From: Amphibalanus amphitrite
Taxonomy: Eukaryota > Arthropoda > Thecostraca > Balanomorpha > Balanidae
Direction of reading: 5' to 3'
Assembly: GCF_019059575.1 (NCBI RefSeq)
Contig: NW_024882204.1
Coordinates: 1-64,000 of the forward strand
DNA: 64,000 bases
Positions 26,101 to 35,900 of this stretch are shown here, one piece after another. Each line of letters opens with the position of its first letter. Within the stretch, counting starts at the first letter, position 1. The translations under genes and the position numbers were made by a program. A model generated the notes under the pieces. It was not told the origin of the DNA. It did not search any database and saw only the letters and a program-made list of their open reading frames with translations.

Positions 26101-29100
26101 CCTCATACGGCCACCGAGGAAGGTTGAAACAGGGCACCAGGTCAGCGTCGGCGCCGCCGTCCCGACAGCTGAGCGCCGGACCACCGCTCATCAGTCTACC
26201 AATAAGCGAGGACCGTGTGTCGGCCTTCGCCGCGCCCATGTTTCCCATAACCTGGATGTTCGTTTTGACGTGCTTTCCGGAGAGAGGCAGCCAGTCGCGG
26301 TGGCGGCAGTCGGCGCGGGGGCACAGGTAGAGCAGCACAAAGCCGGGGTGGTCAGTCGGCTCCAGTACAGCGGTGTCGATGTCGTCAGACCTCCCGTCGG
26401 CGACATCCAGCTCTGTCCTGGCCGAAATGCCAGACTGAGTCTGGGCCGGTGAGGCGTCCACGTCTCCCAGTATCTGGATTGGTCCCAGCCGTAGCATGAC
26501 GTCAATATCAGACCAATCACCGCTACCGTTCAGCCTGACGTCGTTACCTTCCCGCTTACTTCCCGATGGGTGGATTCCCTGAATAACCAGCCTCTCGAGG
26601 TCCTGACAAGGGCACTCGCTCCATGAGATGGGGAACGACAGATGTCGACACGAGCCTGGAGCGCAGTCAAAGCCCGTCACCAGTCCAGCTTTCAGATCAG
26701 CAGTTCGGGGCAAGATTTTGTCTCCGACCTTGAAGTCACCGATTCGTTTCATCATGGCATCTTCGGCGATCCGCTGTTTGAATTCGGCACTGGAGTACTT
26801 GTCGTTCCTACCGTGCAGCTGGCGTCGCAGAATCGAGAGCAGCTCGTCGTTGGGCAGCGCCTCGCGCTTTACCCATTGTGTGTCTTCATCGGTACTGGCC
26901 GTGCCTGCCTCTGCTGCCATGATGGGCTCGTTTCGGACGGGTGACAATATGGAGACAGCAGCAGGAGATTTTTCCGATGGTGTTACGACATATCCGGCAC
27001 CCACTCAGTAGCTCCGTTCAAGACCAAATGGATGTATCACGCAGAGTGGTAAGCACTGCACTTGAGCGGTCTGCTACCGCCGCCACTGTGGTGCACTGGC
27101 CTCCCGCCTAGGCGTCGGAGCATCAGCAAAAGGTAAGATAGAGGCCCCTATCAAGGAATACCGTCTTGAGAGGTGGATGACGCATCATGCAGTTTGCGAT
27201 AGAGGTGGGAAACTGATCATAATATTTGTAACTCAAGTGGGAGCAGCCACGCCACTTGAGCGCTTATCGATTGTGAACAATAGTGAGTTTGCTTATGCCG
27301 CTTTGATGGGTAGAATAAAGGTGCATCTGTTCATTACCCATAATTGCTTTTTTTGTTACATGTGTTGTGCTCACGGGCCTCACCATGAGCCCACCATCCG
27401 GCTATACAGTAAACGACCCGTTCGTTAAATTTGATGTGATACATCGCCTGAAGTTAGACAAATCGAAGATAGAATGCGCTACAGTTCTCCTGGTTCTACC
27501 TTAGCGCGGCAATGGGACCACAGTCACTTACTCCTCCAAACCAGAAATTATAAAACTAGCCTTACCTAACGGCCCAGTGGAGCGGCGTCGAGCTGAGGTC
27601 TCCGCCACGCGCGTCCACCTCGGCGCCCAGTCCGATGTAGTAGGAGGCCAGAGCCATCCGGTTGTTGATGGCCGCCCAGTGGAGCAGCGTGACGTCGATG
27701 GAGTCTCGCTGGTTGACGTCATAGCCTTCCTCTATCAGCTGCCGACATCGCTCCAGCACGCCGTACTGCGGGCGGGGCGACGAGCGTTAACAGTTAGGCG
27801 TAGGCGTTAACAGTTTGCCACCATCGGCGACCCCTTCACGTGGGGGTGGCGTCTCCCTCGGGAGCCAAGTTCGCCGACACACATCCACACCCTCGAGGAA
27901 GACGACGACCACCGCCTGCCTCGCCGGGCCGGCGCGGGCGGGTTTTTGGCGGCGGGACGAGGGCTGGCCCACCTCGCCCTGCTACTGATGCGGGCCGGGG
28001 ACGTGGAGTCGAATCCAGGACCCCCTCCGCGCTACCCGTGCGGAGTATGCGGCCGGGGAGTCGGCGGCTCATCGGTGCGCTGCGGCGGGTGCGCCCTCTG
28101 GCACCATGGTCGATGCGCCGGACTGAGGCCAACGGACATTTCCCGACTCGCGCGCACACGCGACCTCTGGTGGTGCCCGAGCTGCATCGCGCCGCCGCCG
28201 CCGCCGCCGCCTCGGACGCCGCCGTCAGCGCCGCCGGCCCCGCCTGCGCCTGTCGCGGTGCCGCCGCCGCCCGCTCCCCCGCGGGCTGTGAGACCGGCGC
28301 CGGGAACCCCGCGCACCGGGCGGAACCCAAACCGGACAGGACCCACAGCCATCAGCGGCCTCCTCAAGATCCTGCAGTTCAACTGCAACAGTCTGAAGGC
28401 CAGGAAAACCGAACTGGACAAGAGAATTGAAGACGAGAAACCCGACGTCATCCTACTCCAAGAAACCAGACTCCTGGAAAGCGATGAAAACCCACGCTTC
28501 CCAGGCTACAACATAGCAGCGAGGCAAGACAGGCCATACCAGGCAAACCCGAGCCCGACAACCACCGGAGCAGCCCGCTCCGCCGACAGCGGGCAGGGAG
28601 CACCGCCTGGACCGAGCTGGACCTGCAAGCGCCGCGGCCCGTCGGACCGTAACTCCTGGTGCGCGGGCTGCAAGAGCCGTAAGAAGTGTACGGCACGCGC
28701 CCCACCAGCGAGCGGGACCGGGCAGGCGGCCACCCAGCCCCAGCCCCCGACCGGCAGCGACGGGACCCGCGGCGTGAAGGGTAAGGGAGGAGTCATGACC
28801 CTAGTGCGGGACCAACTACCGTACTCGCGGACCACGCCTCGGTATGCGCCAACTGAACCAGACGAAGAAACCTACATCACGGCCACAGAGCTCCACCCGC
28901 AGGGAACACCGCCTATAACCGTGTTCAACCTGTACTCACCTCCAGCAAGGTGGGTGGCAGGACAAGGCACCCAAGCCCAACCGTTCCAGCCTGCCCGCCT
29001 CTCCCTCCCTCCGAGATGCGTCATCGCAGGAGACCTCAACGCTCACGCCCACGTATGGGACCCACACCAACCAGAGGACGCGATGGGCCACGAAGTCGAG

Positions 29101-32100
29101 GACTGGTCGATCGACGCCTCACTGACCATCCTGAACGACGGCTCGGCCACGCGCATCAACCCAGCCACGGGCGGCCTGTCGACGCCGGATGTTACCCTGG
29201 CGACCGCTGCCGTGGCGAGAGGAACAACCTGGGAGATCGGCGAGACGATGGGATCGGACCACCTCCCGATCACGACGAGCATCCCTGTAGCTCCACCGAA
29301 GCCGCAGCGCCGAGGAAGAGGCCGCCTGTCCCTGAGGAAGGCAGACTGGCAGGAGTACCGCAGGACCTTCGACGGCATCATAGGCCGCTGGGACGACCAC
29401 GGAGACCTGACGGCGAGCGAACTCGACAAACGACTCACCGCAGCCATCACCCGCGCCGCACGCCGCACCATCCCATACGGAAACGGCGGAAGGACCAGGG
29501 AGCCGTTCTGGAGCGAGGCGTGCGACGAAGCAATTGCGATCAGGAATGAAGCTCGCGCCAAGGTGGCCGCGCCAAACCATACCGCCGAAGACGTCCGGGA
29601 CTACCAACAAGCAAGGAAGAACGCGGACACGGTCCTGCGCGAGGAAAAGACAAGCTTCCTGCGCAAGCGCATCGCGGAACTGGGGCCCAACACCGACCTC
29701 TGGAGCCTCATCCGCACTCTGGACGGACGCAAACCACCGGCGAAACCAGCAGAGCCCCTCAACCGCGCTGGCCCACCTGGCCGCCCAGCCCGACCAGCAG
29801 TAACAGATAGGGAGAAGGCCAACGCCCTATGCCAGGCATATGCGGCAGTATCCCGGATCCCACACAACAAACAAGAGGATCGCGACATCAAGCTGGAGGC
29901 GCGCGCTGCAGTGAGTGCCTGCGCATGCGACGCCCAACGCAGTGGACCGTGCGCGCCATTCTCACCCGCCGAACTCGACGCAGCCCTGGACAAGCTCCAG
30001 AACGGGAAGAGCCCGGGACCGGACGGCGTACCCAACGAGCTGCTGAAGCAGATAAGCCCAATAGGCAAGACTCTCCTCCTGGCTCTGATCAACAAGTCCT
30101 GGACAGCAGCGGACGTCCCGGCCAGTTGGAGAACAGCAGAAATCGTAGCCATCCCCAAGAAAGGCAAGCCGCCGTCAGAGCTGTCCAGTTATCGCCCGAT
30201 CAGCCTGCTCTCCACCACAAGCAAGCTCGCAGAGCGGATGATCCAGGCCCGGCTGCAGCACTGGCTCGAGACGAGAGGGAAGCTCAACCCCAACCAAGCC
30301 GGTTTCCGCAGAGGTCGCTCCACCATGGACCAGCTCGGCCGAATATCCCAACAGATATTCGACGCGTTCGAGGAGAAGAAACCCCACCGGGCGGTCATGG
30401 TCCTGCTTGACTTCGCGAGAGCCTACGACCGAGTCTGGAGGACCGCCCTGCTCTGCAAGATGGCCCGGCTGGGAGTCCCCGGCTGTTTCATCAAGTGGCT
30501 GAGGGCCTTCCTGTCGGACAGGCGCGCCCGCGTCCGCTGGGGCGCTGCTCGCTCAGACCTCAGGGTCTTCCAGGAGGGCCTCCCCCAGGGCAGCGTGCTG
30601 GCGCCGCTCCTATGGCTGATCTACGTTAATGACATCGACGCAGCAATGCCGGAGCACGTCTCGCGGTCTCTGTTCGCGGACGACGTGGCACTGCTGGCAT
30701 GCGCCCCCACTGCCAGAGAGTGCGACGCCCTCCTCCAGCCCTGCCTGGACGCGGTGGACACGTGGCTGCGACGCTGGAAAGTCACGCCCAGCGTGACGAA
30801 GTGCACCGCCACCCTGTTCACTCTCGACCCAAGAGAGAGCGGAGGGAAGGTCAAGCCGTACCTGACGCTGCGCGGAGAGGAGCTGCCCTACTCCCGCAAC
30901 CCGACCTTCCTGGGCATCAAGTATGACCCCCAACTCACCTTCGCGGACCACATCGACGACCTGAAAGCTAAGATGTCCCGACGGAGGCGATGCCTACAGG
31001 CACTGGCCGGAAAGACCTGGGGAAGTCACCGCCGAACCATCAGAGCGGCCTACATCGGCTATATCCGGGCCCTATTCGACTACGGCGCCGCCGTCTTCGG
31101 GACATACGCCGCCCCGTCGGTAAGAGGACGCCTCGAAGCCGAGCAAAACAAGTGCGCCCGCGTCATCACCGGCTGCCTACGTGCGACCCGGAAGGACGCC
31201 CTCCTGGCCGAGGCTGGCCTCCCGACACTCTCGCTTCGGGCCCTACAGCTGGCAGGCACGGAGTACCAGCGTGTAATCCGTCTGCCCCCGAACGACCCGG
31301 GCAGGTCCCTCTTCCGAAAGGAGGTACAGCCGCGCCTCCAACACCGAGCCTACAAGGCATGGCAAAGAACACGCAACGACGCCACTGCCGCGGGAAGACC
31401 GCCGCCCAAGCCACCAGACGAGACTGCAGCACTCCCCCACCGACCGTGCCTCAGGAGGGTCGGCAAGTGGCTCGCCGAGGAGGCAGGAATCGAGGAGCTC
31501 CCGGTGGAACCCATGGCGTTCTACAGCTGCGACCCGCCATGGCTGGGCCACCGCGGCGGCACCACCTTCAGGGTAGACCTGCCCGTGGCCACCCGCCGGT
31601 CGGACCCGCCTGCAGTCCGCAGAGAAGCTGCCCTGCGAGCCATTGCAGAGCTCCCGCAACCGGACGTTACTATCTGGTCGGACGGCTCGGCTCGCGGCGG
31701 GATGGAACAGGGCGGCGCAGGCGCGCTGATCCAGTTTCATCACCTCAACAAAGAAGAAACCGTGCGCGCTCCTGCAGGGGCGGTCTGCTCCAGCTTGAGA
31801 GCAGAGCTGACCGCCATGCGCGAGGCGCTCGCGGCTGTGGCCGGCCTGGAGGACGGGGAGCTGGCATCGATCAAGTCGGTCCGCCTCCTCACCGACTCAA
31901 GGTCTGGGCTACAACTACTCGGCCGCGGCCCAGCTAGCCAGACCATGGCTCTGGCCGCCGAGGTCTGGAGGCTGCTGAACACCCTCGCCGAGAACGGCAC
32001 CGAGACGGTGCTCCAATGGGTGCCAGGCCATGCCGGGCTGGACGGCAACGAGACCGCCGACCGCCTGGCTGGCGAGGCCACGGCGGGCGACCAAGACAGC

Positions 32101-32950
32101 GCACCGATTGACCTGTCGAGTGCGCGGGCCGCCGTCACGCGCCATGTCCGGGAGCTGTCGCGACGGAGGACAACCGCTGCCCACCCGCACCCGGACCCCA
32201 CGCCTGGCCACGACTCCCTGGCGCGCTGGGGGTCGGTGACGCTGTCCCAGCTGAGGACCGGCACATCACCACTGACCCGCGACACGCTATTCAAGATTGG
32301 CCTGGCAGCCAACGACGAATGCCCCGCGTGCGGGGAGCCCGACAGCGTGACGCACCTGCTGACCGTTTGTCCGGCCTATGAGGCGGCCCGCCGCCGCCGC
32401 TGGGGTGTCGACCCTCGCCTGGTCGACGTCCTCGGCGGCCCGGCGGCGAGGGTCGTCGACTTCATCGAGGGTGTCGGGCGGACCGAGCCGCCGCTCGACC
32501 CGCCTGCGCCGCCGCCCCCCTGAGCGGGCTGGCGGCGGGATGCAGAAGAAGAAGAAGAAGAAGAAGTTAGGCGTAGTTGGCTTGGCTCACTGCACAGCTC
32601 AGAGAGCAGTATATGCAATCCACACTGTATCATACACAATGGCATCATGTGTTCATCTGGCAGCAGGACACCTTTGCATACTGAGTGTGTCATGCTTATG
32701 CACATAATACCTAGCTCAGAGAGCTAGCACAAACTTAGGTGTGGAGAAGTCAAGTCATGCCACCCATCCTTATCACTTCCATTATGCACACTGGTTACTT
32801 CTCCAGACCCATTTATCAGCCATCACCCAGTATAAAAATACATACCTGAGTGGCTTTAACAATGTCATACTGCGATTCCTTCGCACTGAGAGTCGACTCA
32901 GTAGCTTGGGCAGGAGAGACACCCGGGCCATCTCCTGCTGCGCTCGTCAT
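14174..32950 (-). CDS. Hip14: Palmitoyltransferase Hip14 / ZDHHC17 (ankyrin repeats + DHHC), complete
   Basis: Eleven exons in minus order: 32846-32950, 27566-27765, 24015-24230, 23585-23747, 23251-23376, 17764-17964, 17149-17310, 16666-16822, 16212-16346, 15713-15819, 14174-14413. They total 1812 nt and encode 603 aa, close to the roughly 630 aa of vertebrate ZDHHC17; phases agree at every junction. Residues ~30-260 carry the ankyrin repeats ([67 protein letters not shown]). Exons 6-7 encode four membrane segments. Exon 8 encodes the zinc-binding Cys-rich domain [19 protein letters not shown]...FDHHCPW, with catalytic Cys ~436. Exons 9-10 encode two more membrane segments, and the last exon the conserved [15 protein letters not shown]. 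The enzyme S-acylates synaptic proteins such as SNAP25 and CSP at the Golgi and synapse (family knowledge). For exon 3 the GTCAGT donor at 24014 was chosen because GTGGGG four bases away breaks the frame. The introns host a gene and several transposons. Confidence 0.95.
16121..16157. repeat. Poly-C run followed by (CA)n microsatellite
   Basis: Fourteen C bases are followed by a CA dinucleotide repeat, in the Hip14 intron next to exon 16212-16346. Similar poly-C/G runs occur near 9568, 17561, 19205, 20525, 23906, 43829 and 49668. Confidence 0.9.
17940..18138. repeat. Minisatellite made of copies of the Hip14 exon 6 splice acceptor (left part)
   Basis: The sequence around the real acceptor of exon 17764-17964 (plus-strand CAGCATCTCGGACCAGTACT then GCACT..CTCTGTGGGGCACAG) is repeated at ~18001-18061 and ~18062-18125, and a truncated copy starts at ~18126. 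The period is about 60 bases. Each complete copy keeps the acceptor (CCCCACAG or similar on the minus strand) and the following coding bases for VQYWSEML. The array resumes at 22834 beyond a 4.7-kb inserted segment. Confidence 0.85.
19915..20460. repeat. GC-rich degenerate minisatellite (GGCCCTCAGAGGCCAG-like units)
   Basis: About 15-20 imperfect units of roughly 28-33 bases share the core GGGGCCCTCAGAGGCCAG. Open frames across it are by-products of the repeat. It lies inside the 18139-22833 segment. Confidence 0.75.
21048..21135. mobile_element. Palindromic G/C-run end of a transposon (CACTGGCGGTCCCAGGGGGG type)
   Basis: Arms of 15 bases (CTGAAAGGTGGGGCC and its reverse complement, 21048-21062 and 21075-21089) flank a 12-base loop. 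They are followed by G- and C-runs ending in CCTGGGACCGCCAGTG. In reverse this reads CACTGGCGGTCCCAGG, the kind of terminus seen on some hAT-like and other cut-and-paste elements. A related end (GCGACCGCCACTG) lies near 20600. The opposite terminus was not found, so the class is tentative. Confidence 0.5.
21449..21546. repeat. AT-rich tandem repeat, ~38-bp unit, about 2.5 copies
   Basis: Units contain CATTTAATTAAATTTAATTAG plus AGCCAATTTTAGCCA in near-identical succession, within the 18139-22833 segment. Confidence 0.8.
22834..22940. repeat. Right part of the Hip14 acceptor minisatellite
   Basis: AACTCTCTGTAGGCCACAG and then GGCAGCATCTCGGACCACTACTGG..CTTCTAGGGGACATAGGAGCA match the units at 17940-18138, including the preceding GTCAATAGG. 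They lie on the far side of the 4.7-kb insertion. Confidence 0.8.
23385..23584. repeat. Minisatellite made of diverged copies of the Hip14 exon 4 donor junction
   Basis: On the minus strand the exon end (GACACCAACGTCACTAACAA, then ACAG and the donor GTGAG) is followed in the intron by related units: GGACACAAATATCTCATACA, then AACAG|GTCAG; GGATACAAAAGTCACAAATA; and GGATACAAACGTCATGATAC / GAACACAAACGTCATGAAGA, then AACAG|GCCAG. There are about four to five units of roughly 35-45 bases. The first intronic copy retains a plausible donor (AAACAG|GTCAGA). Confidence 0.7.
25314..26920 (-). pseudogene. Mab-21 / cGAS-like nucleotidyltransferase gene with one apparent frameshift, intronless, in Hip14 intron 2
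   Basis: One open frame from ATG 26918-26920 carries the nucleotidyltransferase core: HPSGSKREG, then WSDIDVML (Asp ~138 and ~140) and [14 protein letters not shown] (third Asp ~260). The Mab-21 C-terminal part follows ([48 protein letters not shown]). After this the frame loses homology and stops at 25565. The adjacent frame continues naturally ([20 protein letters not shown]) and stops at 25314. A single missing base near 25683-25690 explains this; the full product would be ~535 aa. Family members include cGAS and the cGAS-like receptors, which sense nucleic acid and make cyclic dinucleotides, but also Mab-21 proteins with no known activity. The triad is present, so catalysis is possible. 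It could be a recent pseudogene, or an intact gene carrying an assembly error. Confidence 0.8.
27793..27803 (+). repeat. Left target-site duplication of the 2A-bearing retrotransposon
   Basis: GTTAGGCGTAG here is repeated exactly at 32566-32576, immediately after the element's (AAG)n tail. Confidence 0.88.
27946..32523 (+). CDS. Retrotransposon polyprotein: 2A motif, PHD-like finger, APE endonuclease, reverse transcriptase, RNase H, CCHC finger
   Basis: The frame is open from 27811 to the TGA at 32521-32523; numbering here is from 27946 (TTG, not a proven start). Residues 15-26 read [12 protein letters not shown], the D(V/I)ExNPGP 2A motif that makes ribosomes skip a peptide bond. Next come a PHD-like Cys/His finger (CGVCGRG...CGGC..WHHGRC...WWCPSC, ~32-80), a Pro-rich linker, an APE-type endonuclease ([40 protein letters not shown]), reverse transcriptase ([43 protein letters not shown]), RNase H ([47 protein letters not shown]) and [18 protein letters not shown]. 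Catalytic motifs appear intact. The only in-frame ATG before the finger is 27988, inside the 2A segment, so initiation is unclear. Confidence 0.93.
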   Translation: MAAGRGLAHLALLLMRAGDVESNPGPPPRYPCGVCGRGVGGSSVRCGGCALWHHGRCAGLRPTDISRLARTRDLWWCPSCIAPPPPPPPRTPPSAPPAPPAPVAVPPPPAPPRAVRPAPGTPRTGRNPNRTGPTAISGLLKILQFNCNSLKARKTELDKRIEDEKPDVILLQETRLLESDENPRFPGYNIAARQDRPYQANPSPTTTGAARSADSGQGAPPGPSWTCKRRGPSDRNSWCAGCKSRKKCTARAPPASGTGQAATQPQPPTGSDGTRGVKGKGGVMTLVRDQLPYSRTTPRYAPTEPDEETYITATELHPQGTPPITVFNLYSPPARWVAGQGTQAQPFQPARLSLPPRCVIAGDLNAHAHVWDPHQPEDAMGHEVEDWSIDASLTILNDGSATRINPATGGLSTPDVTLATAAVARGTTWEIGETMGSDHLPITTSIPVAPPKPQRRGRGRLSLRKADWQEYRRTFDGIIGRWDDHGDLTASELDKRLTAAITRAARRTIPYGNGGRTREPFWSEACDEAIAIRNEARAKVAAPNHTAEDVRDYQQARKNADTVLREEKTSFLRKRIAELGPNTDLWSLIRTLDGRKPPAKPAEPLNRAGPPGRPARPAVTDREKANALCQAYAAVSRIPHNKQEDRDIKLEARAAVSACACDAQRSGPCAPFSPAELDAALDKLQNGKSPGPDGVPNELLKQISPIGKTLLLALINKSWTAADVPASWRTAEIVAIPKKGKPPSELSSYRPISLLSTTSKLAERMIQARLQHWLETRGKLNPNQAGFRRGRSTMDQLGRISQQIFDAFEEKKPHRAVMVLLDFARAYDRVWRTALLCKMARLGVPGCFIKWLRAFLSDRRARVRWGAARSDLRVFQEGLPQGSVLAPLLWLIYVNDIDAAMPEHVSRSLFADDVALLACAPTARECDALLQPCLDAVDTWLRRWKVTPSVTKCTATLFTLDPRESGGKVKPYLTLRGEELPYSRNPTFLGIKYDPQLTFADHIDDLKAKMSRRRRCLQALAGKTWGSHRRTIRAAYIGYIRALFDYGAAVFGTYAAPSVRGRLEAEQNKCARVITGCLRATRKDALLAEAGLPTLSLRALQLAGTEYQRVIRLPPNDPGRSLFRKEVQPRLQHRAYKAWQRTRNDATAAGRPPPKPPDETAALPHRPCLRRVGKWLAEEAGIEELPVEPMAFYSCDPPWLGHRGGTTFRVDLPVATRRSDPPAVRREAALRAIAELPQPDVTIWSDGSARGGMEQGGAGALIQFHHLNKEETVRAPAGAVCSSLRAELTAMREALAAVAGLEDGELASIKSVRLLTDSRSGLQLLGRGPASQTMALAAEVWRLLNTLAENGTETVLQWVPGHAGLDGNETADRLAGEATAGDQDSAPIDLSSARAAVTRHVRELSRRRTTAAHPHPDPTPGHDSLARWGSVTLSQLRTGTSPLTRDTLFKIGLAANDECPACGEPDSVTHLLTVCPAYEAARRRRWGVDPRLVDVLGGPAARVVDFIEGVGRTEPPLDPPAPPPP
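32543..32565 (+). repeat. (AAG)n tail of the retrotransposon
   Basis: Tandem GAA/AAG triplets directly precede the right target-site duplication, as the 3' microsatellite tail of a target-primed insertion. Confidence 0.85.
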
Positions 32951-35900
32951 TGTGAACAGCCTGTTCCAACCTCACGACTGTCTACTTCAAGAATGATCTG
33001 CAAACAGCACACATAGGTCAGGACTATACAGAATGGTGGTCAGCATTATGGACAAAGGTAGCTAATAGTATAGTCTTTACACTTCCTTTCAGCATCATTG
33101 GACAATATTAGTGTCATGTTGTCAATATAATCTAGCTAGTACCAACTAAACATAATGACAGCTAACCAGGGCTGGGCACTTATGATCCAAGCTGCAAGGT
33201 GCTGTAATTCCAATGAAACCTTATCAGTGCTGGGATAATCAGCCAGTCCAGTGTGGATTGTAGTGGCATGATGTAGGTAGATTTTCCATGGAGACAGGAA
33301 GGGTACAGGTCCAGGCCTTCTTTACATTGTAGCATGCTGAAGAACTCCTAGCACAGCATTTTACAAGAATCCAGACCCCCTGCAAATGCAGCTTATTGTC
33401 TGTAGACTCATGTTTGCAGTAATGTCATGTTTTGCAGCCTGGTTTCTGGCCATACATTCAACATTGACAAGGGCCCTGTACAGCTACCATTTCAGGTACC
33501 ATTTCTTCAGTAATTTGTCAGCCTGTTAGCATCTCTCAGCAGTCTTCATTGGTGAATTCAAGTAGTCTGTGGACTGTGCAGTTCACCAATGAGAGACCAA
33601 GAAATGCTGATGGGGAGCTTTAATAGTTTATGTAAAATATGGTAGCATGCTGATCTTACAAGACTCCTGACAGAAATGTTGAGTCTGCAATCTGCATTCA
33701 TCCTCGCAATCCTCAGGACAAACCCCCATCCCCCCTCACGCTCCCTCTCCAGGCTGGCGGTGATCCCACTCGACAAACGATGGATGAGGTCAAGACCCCC
33801 ATAGGACCAAAGCCCCGACTCCGAGCAATGGTCTCACATTCTCAGCTCACTGCCAGTGTCCTGCACACAGCACAGCCCAATGTTTATGCCAGCCCATATC
33901 CTATCATCCCAAAGTTCTGCAATGGCCTCGGCTGGCCACAGCGGTCACTGGATGCAGTGACGGAAGGCTGATGTAAGGTAGGGATGCAGTGGGCGGAGCT
34001 TGGAGGCTGTGTACGGTCCAACCTCACACAGGGCCTATGAACAGCCCTCAGAGCATGTCTGGCTTTTACGACCAGTGACACACAGCATCCTAAATTCTTC
34101 CATTCCTTCCATTGCCAGGTATCTGGCATTGTACACTTGAATGGTAGCGATCAGGGCCTGCATGTCAGGCTCTGCTTAGGTGGGTTCAAGCTCATCACTC
34201 CACCCATTCAAACATTCCAGCCGCATTTGATAAAAAACATTTGAACAGTGCCCATCTTTTAAAACAAATGCAGAGTTTCAAGGACAAGAGAAAATAAAAG
34301 AAGGATAATCCCAGTATCTACAAAAGTGGGTCAGCTTCCCGAAGCACTTAATCCCATTTAAATCCACACAAAAACTCCACTAGCAAATGACAAATATCCA
34401 TACGTACCGTACCTACTTGATCATTCGCGTCAATCACGGTATATAGAGAACTCACGTATAAAAAGAATGGCGTCAATCTTTCGTACGGCCGTAGTCCCAA
34501 ACAATTCAATGTAATGAAATGATTTCGATCGTAACTGGTTGACGATGACGCCCTCTCAATCGCTTCCTCCTCTCAACTTTGACTTTCACTTACGACCAGC
34601 CCTATCGCATCGTAACGGCGTAACGGAACGGCTCGGATACGGCCTAGGGGCTAGGATAGGATACGGCCGTGGTCGCGTGGGTCGCGTGGTCGCGTACCGT
34701 CGTAACCACGGTGACTATAAAGTCGTAACAACGGTCGTAGCGGTCGTAACGCATCGTATCGTATCAAAATACATGCGCAAATATTGCCTAAGCATCAAAC
34801 AGGTTGAATGACGTCATCAAAAATTCTGCTTTGAGTGATAATTGAAAACTCAGAATAACACAAGAGCTAAAATAATGAATTATATATGATAATTAATCAT
34901 TTTGAAGTAATAGAAAGAAAAATGAATTTTAATTAAATGCAAAAAAGCAGTCTAAAACTGTCCTTAACCAAAGCATAGACTCGTGAATTGTCCTGATCGA
35001 GTCATATTAGTGTTTTGAATATGTTGAACCTTGAACATCGTAAACTCGTAATTGTAATCGCATAATCATCAATTTGGGGGCGTGCAAATGCGCCTGGATT
35101 GATATTTTAGGAATCCGTTGTAGTTTGGTTGTAGTGGTACACGGATGTGGAGATAAGAACTCGTTTTATTTGTTTGCATATACAACGGTAACAGCCTTCA
35201 AGATTCAGGTATTTGGAGGTGGGCTGTATTTTGATGGGATTGCATCGTAATTCATCTTTGTCGCGTTTTCATTTTTACAATGTTTTAACTATCGGTTACA
35301 TTTACCGCGCCTTTCCAATGTAGATGATCGATTTTGAAAAATTTGCCTGTTTTGTGGTGAAAATGGCGAGCAAGAAAGTGTGGTTTTAACTTTACCTATT
35401 TACTTAAGATGCACGGAAATTTTTTTGAGGCTGAAGGTCTGTAGTGTTGGCTCCTGTCAAGTTTGTGAGTGACAGTGTTACTGCTCGTATGAGGCTCATG
35501 ACTTTAAATATAAATGTTATGAAAAATTTAAGCCTCATGCTAATAGATCTATTAAAAAAGGGCAAGCAAAAGACAATTTCTTAAGAAGAGAATAAAAATA
35601 AAAGAATTCCTATTTTCTTGGCCCTATTTTGAAAACATCAATTAACAGCAGGTTTTGGTTTTTCATTATATTTACACCTAAAATGTTGAGTGATGAACAT
35701 TAAAAATGTTAAATTGCCTATATTTTGTAAAAACTTCCCTTTCCTGGGCAGGTGTGATTGTAATGGTAAATTCAAATATGATGGGCAAGGCAATGTGATG
35801 GTAAAATCAAATTGGGTGTGTATCACATATGCCACGTGGTCCATTACCCCTATCTCATGATTCATCGCATGTCTGTTCACAGTAAATACAGAACAAAACC

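Larger units (their letters stand above)
27804..32565 (+). mobile_element. Full-length non-LTR retrotransposon with 11-bp target-site duplications (RNase H-bearing, I/Ingi-like)
   Basis: The 4762-bp element is bounded by GTTAGGCGTAG duplications (27793-27803 and 32566-32576). It ends in an (AAG)n tail and carries one very long frame. It lies in Hip14 intron 1, opposite to the host gene, between exons 32846-32950 and 27566-27765. Intact duplications and frame suggest a recent insertion. Order of domains, RNase H and the terminal CCHC finger place it in the I/Ingi-like group; the exact clade needs a phylogeny. Confidence 0.92.

Noticed and set aside
27840..28430. Overlapping frame at the 5' end of the LINE that could be a separate ORF1
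   Set aside because: It begins at GTG, has Arg/Pro-rich composition expected from an out-of-frame reading of the Pro-rich linker, and no gag-like or zinc motifs.
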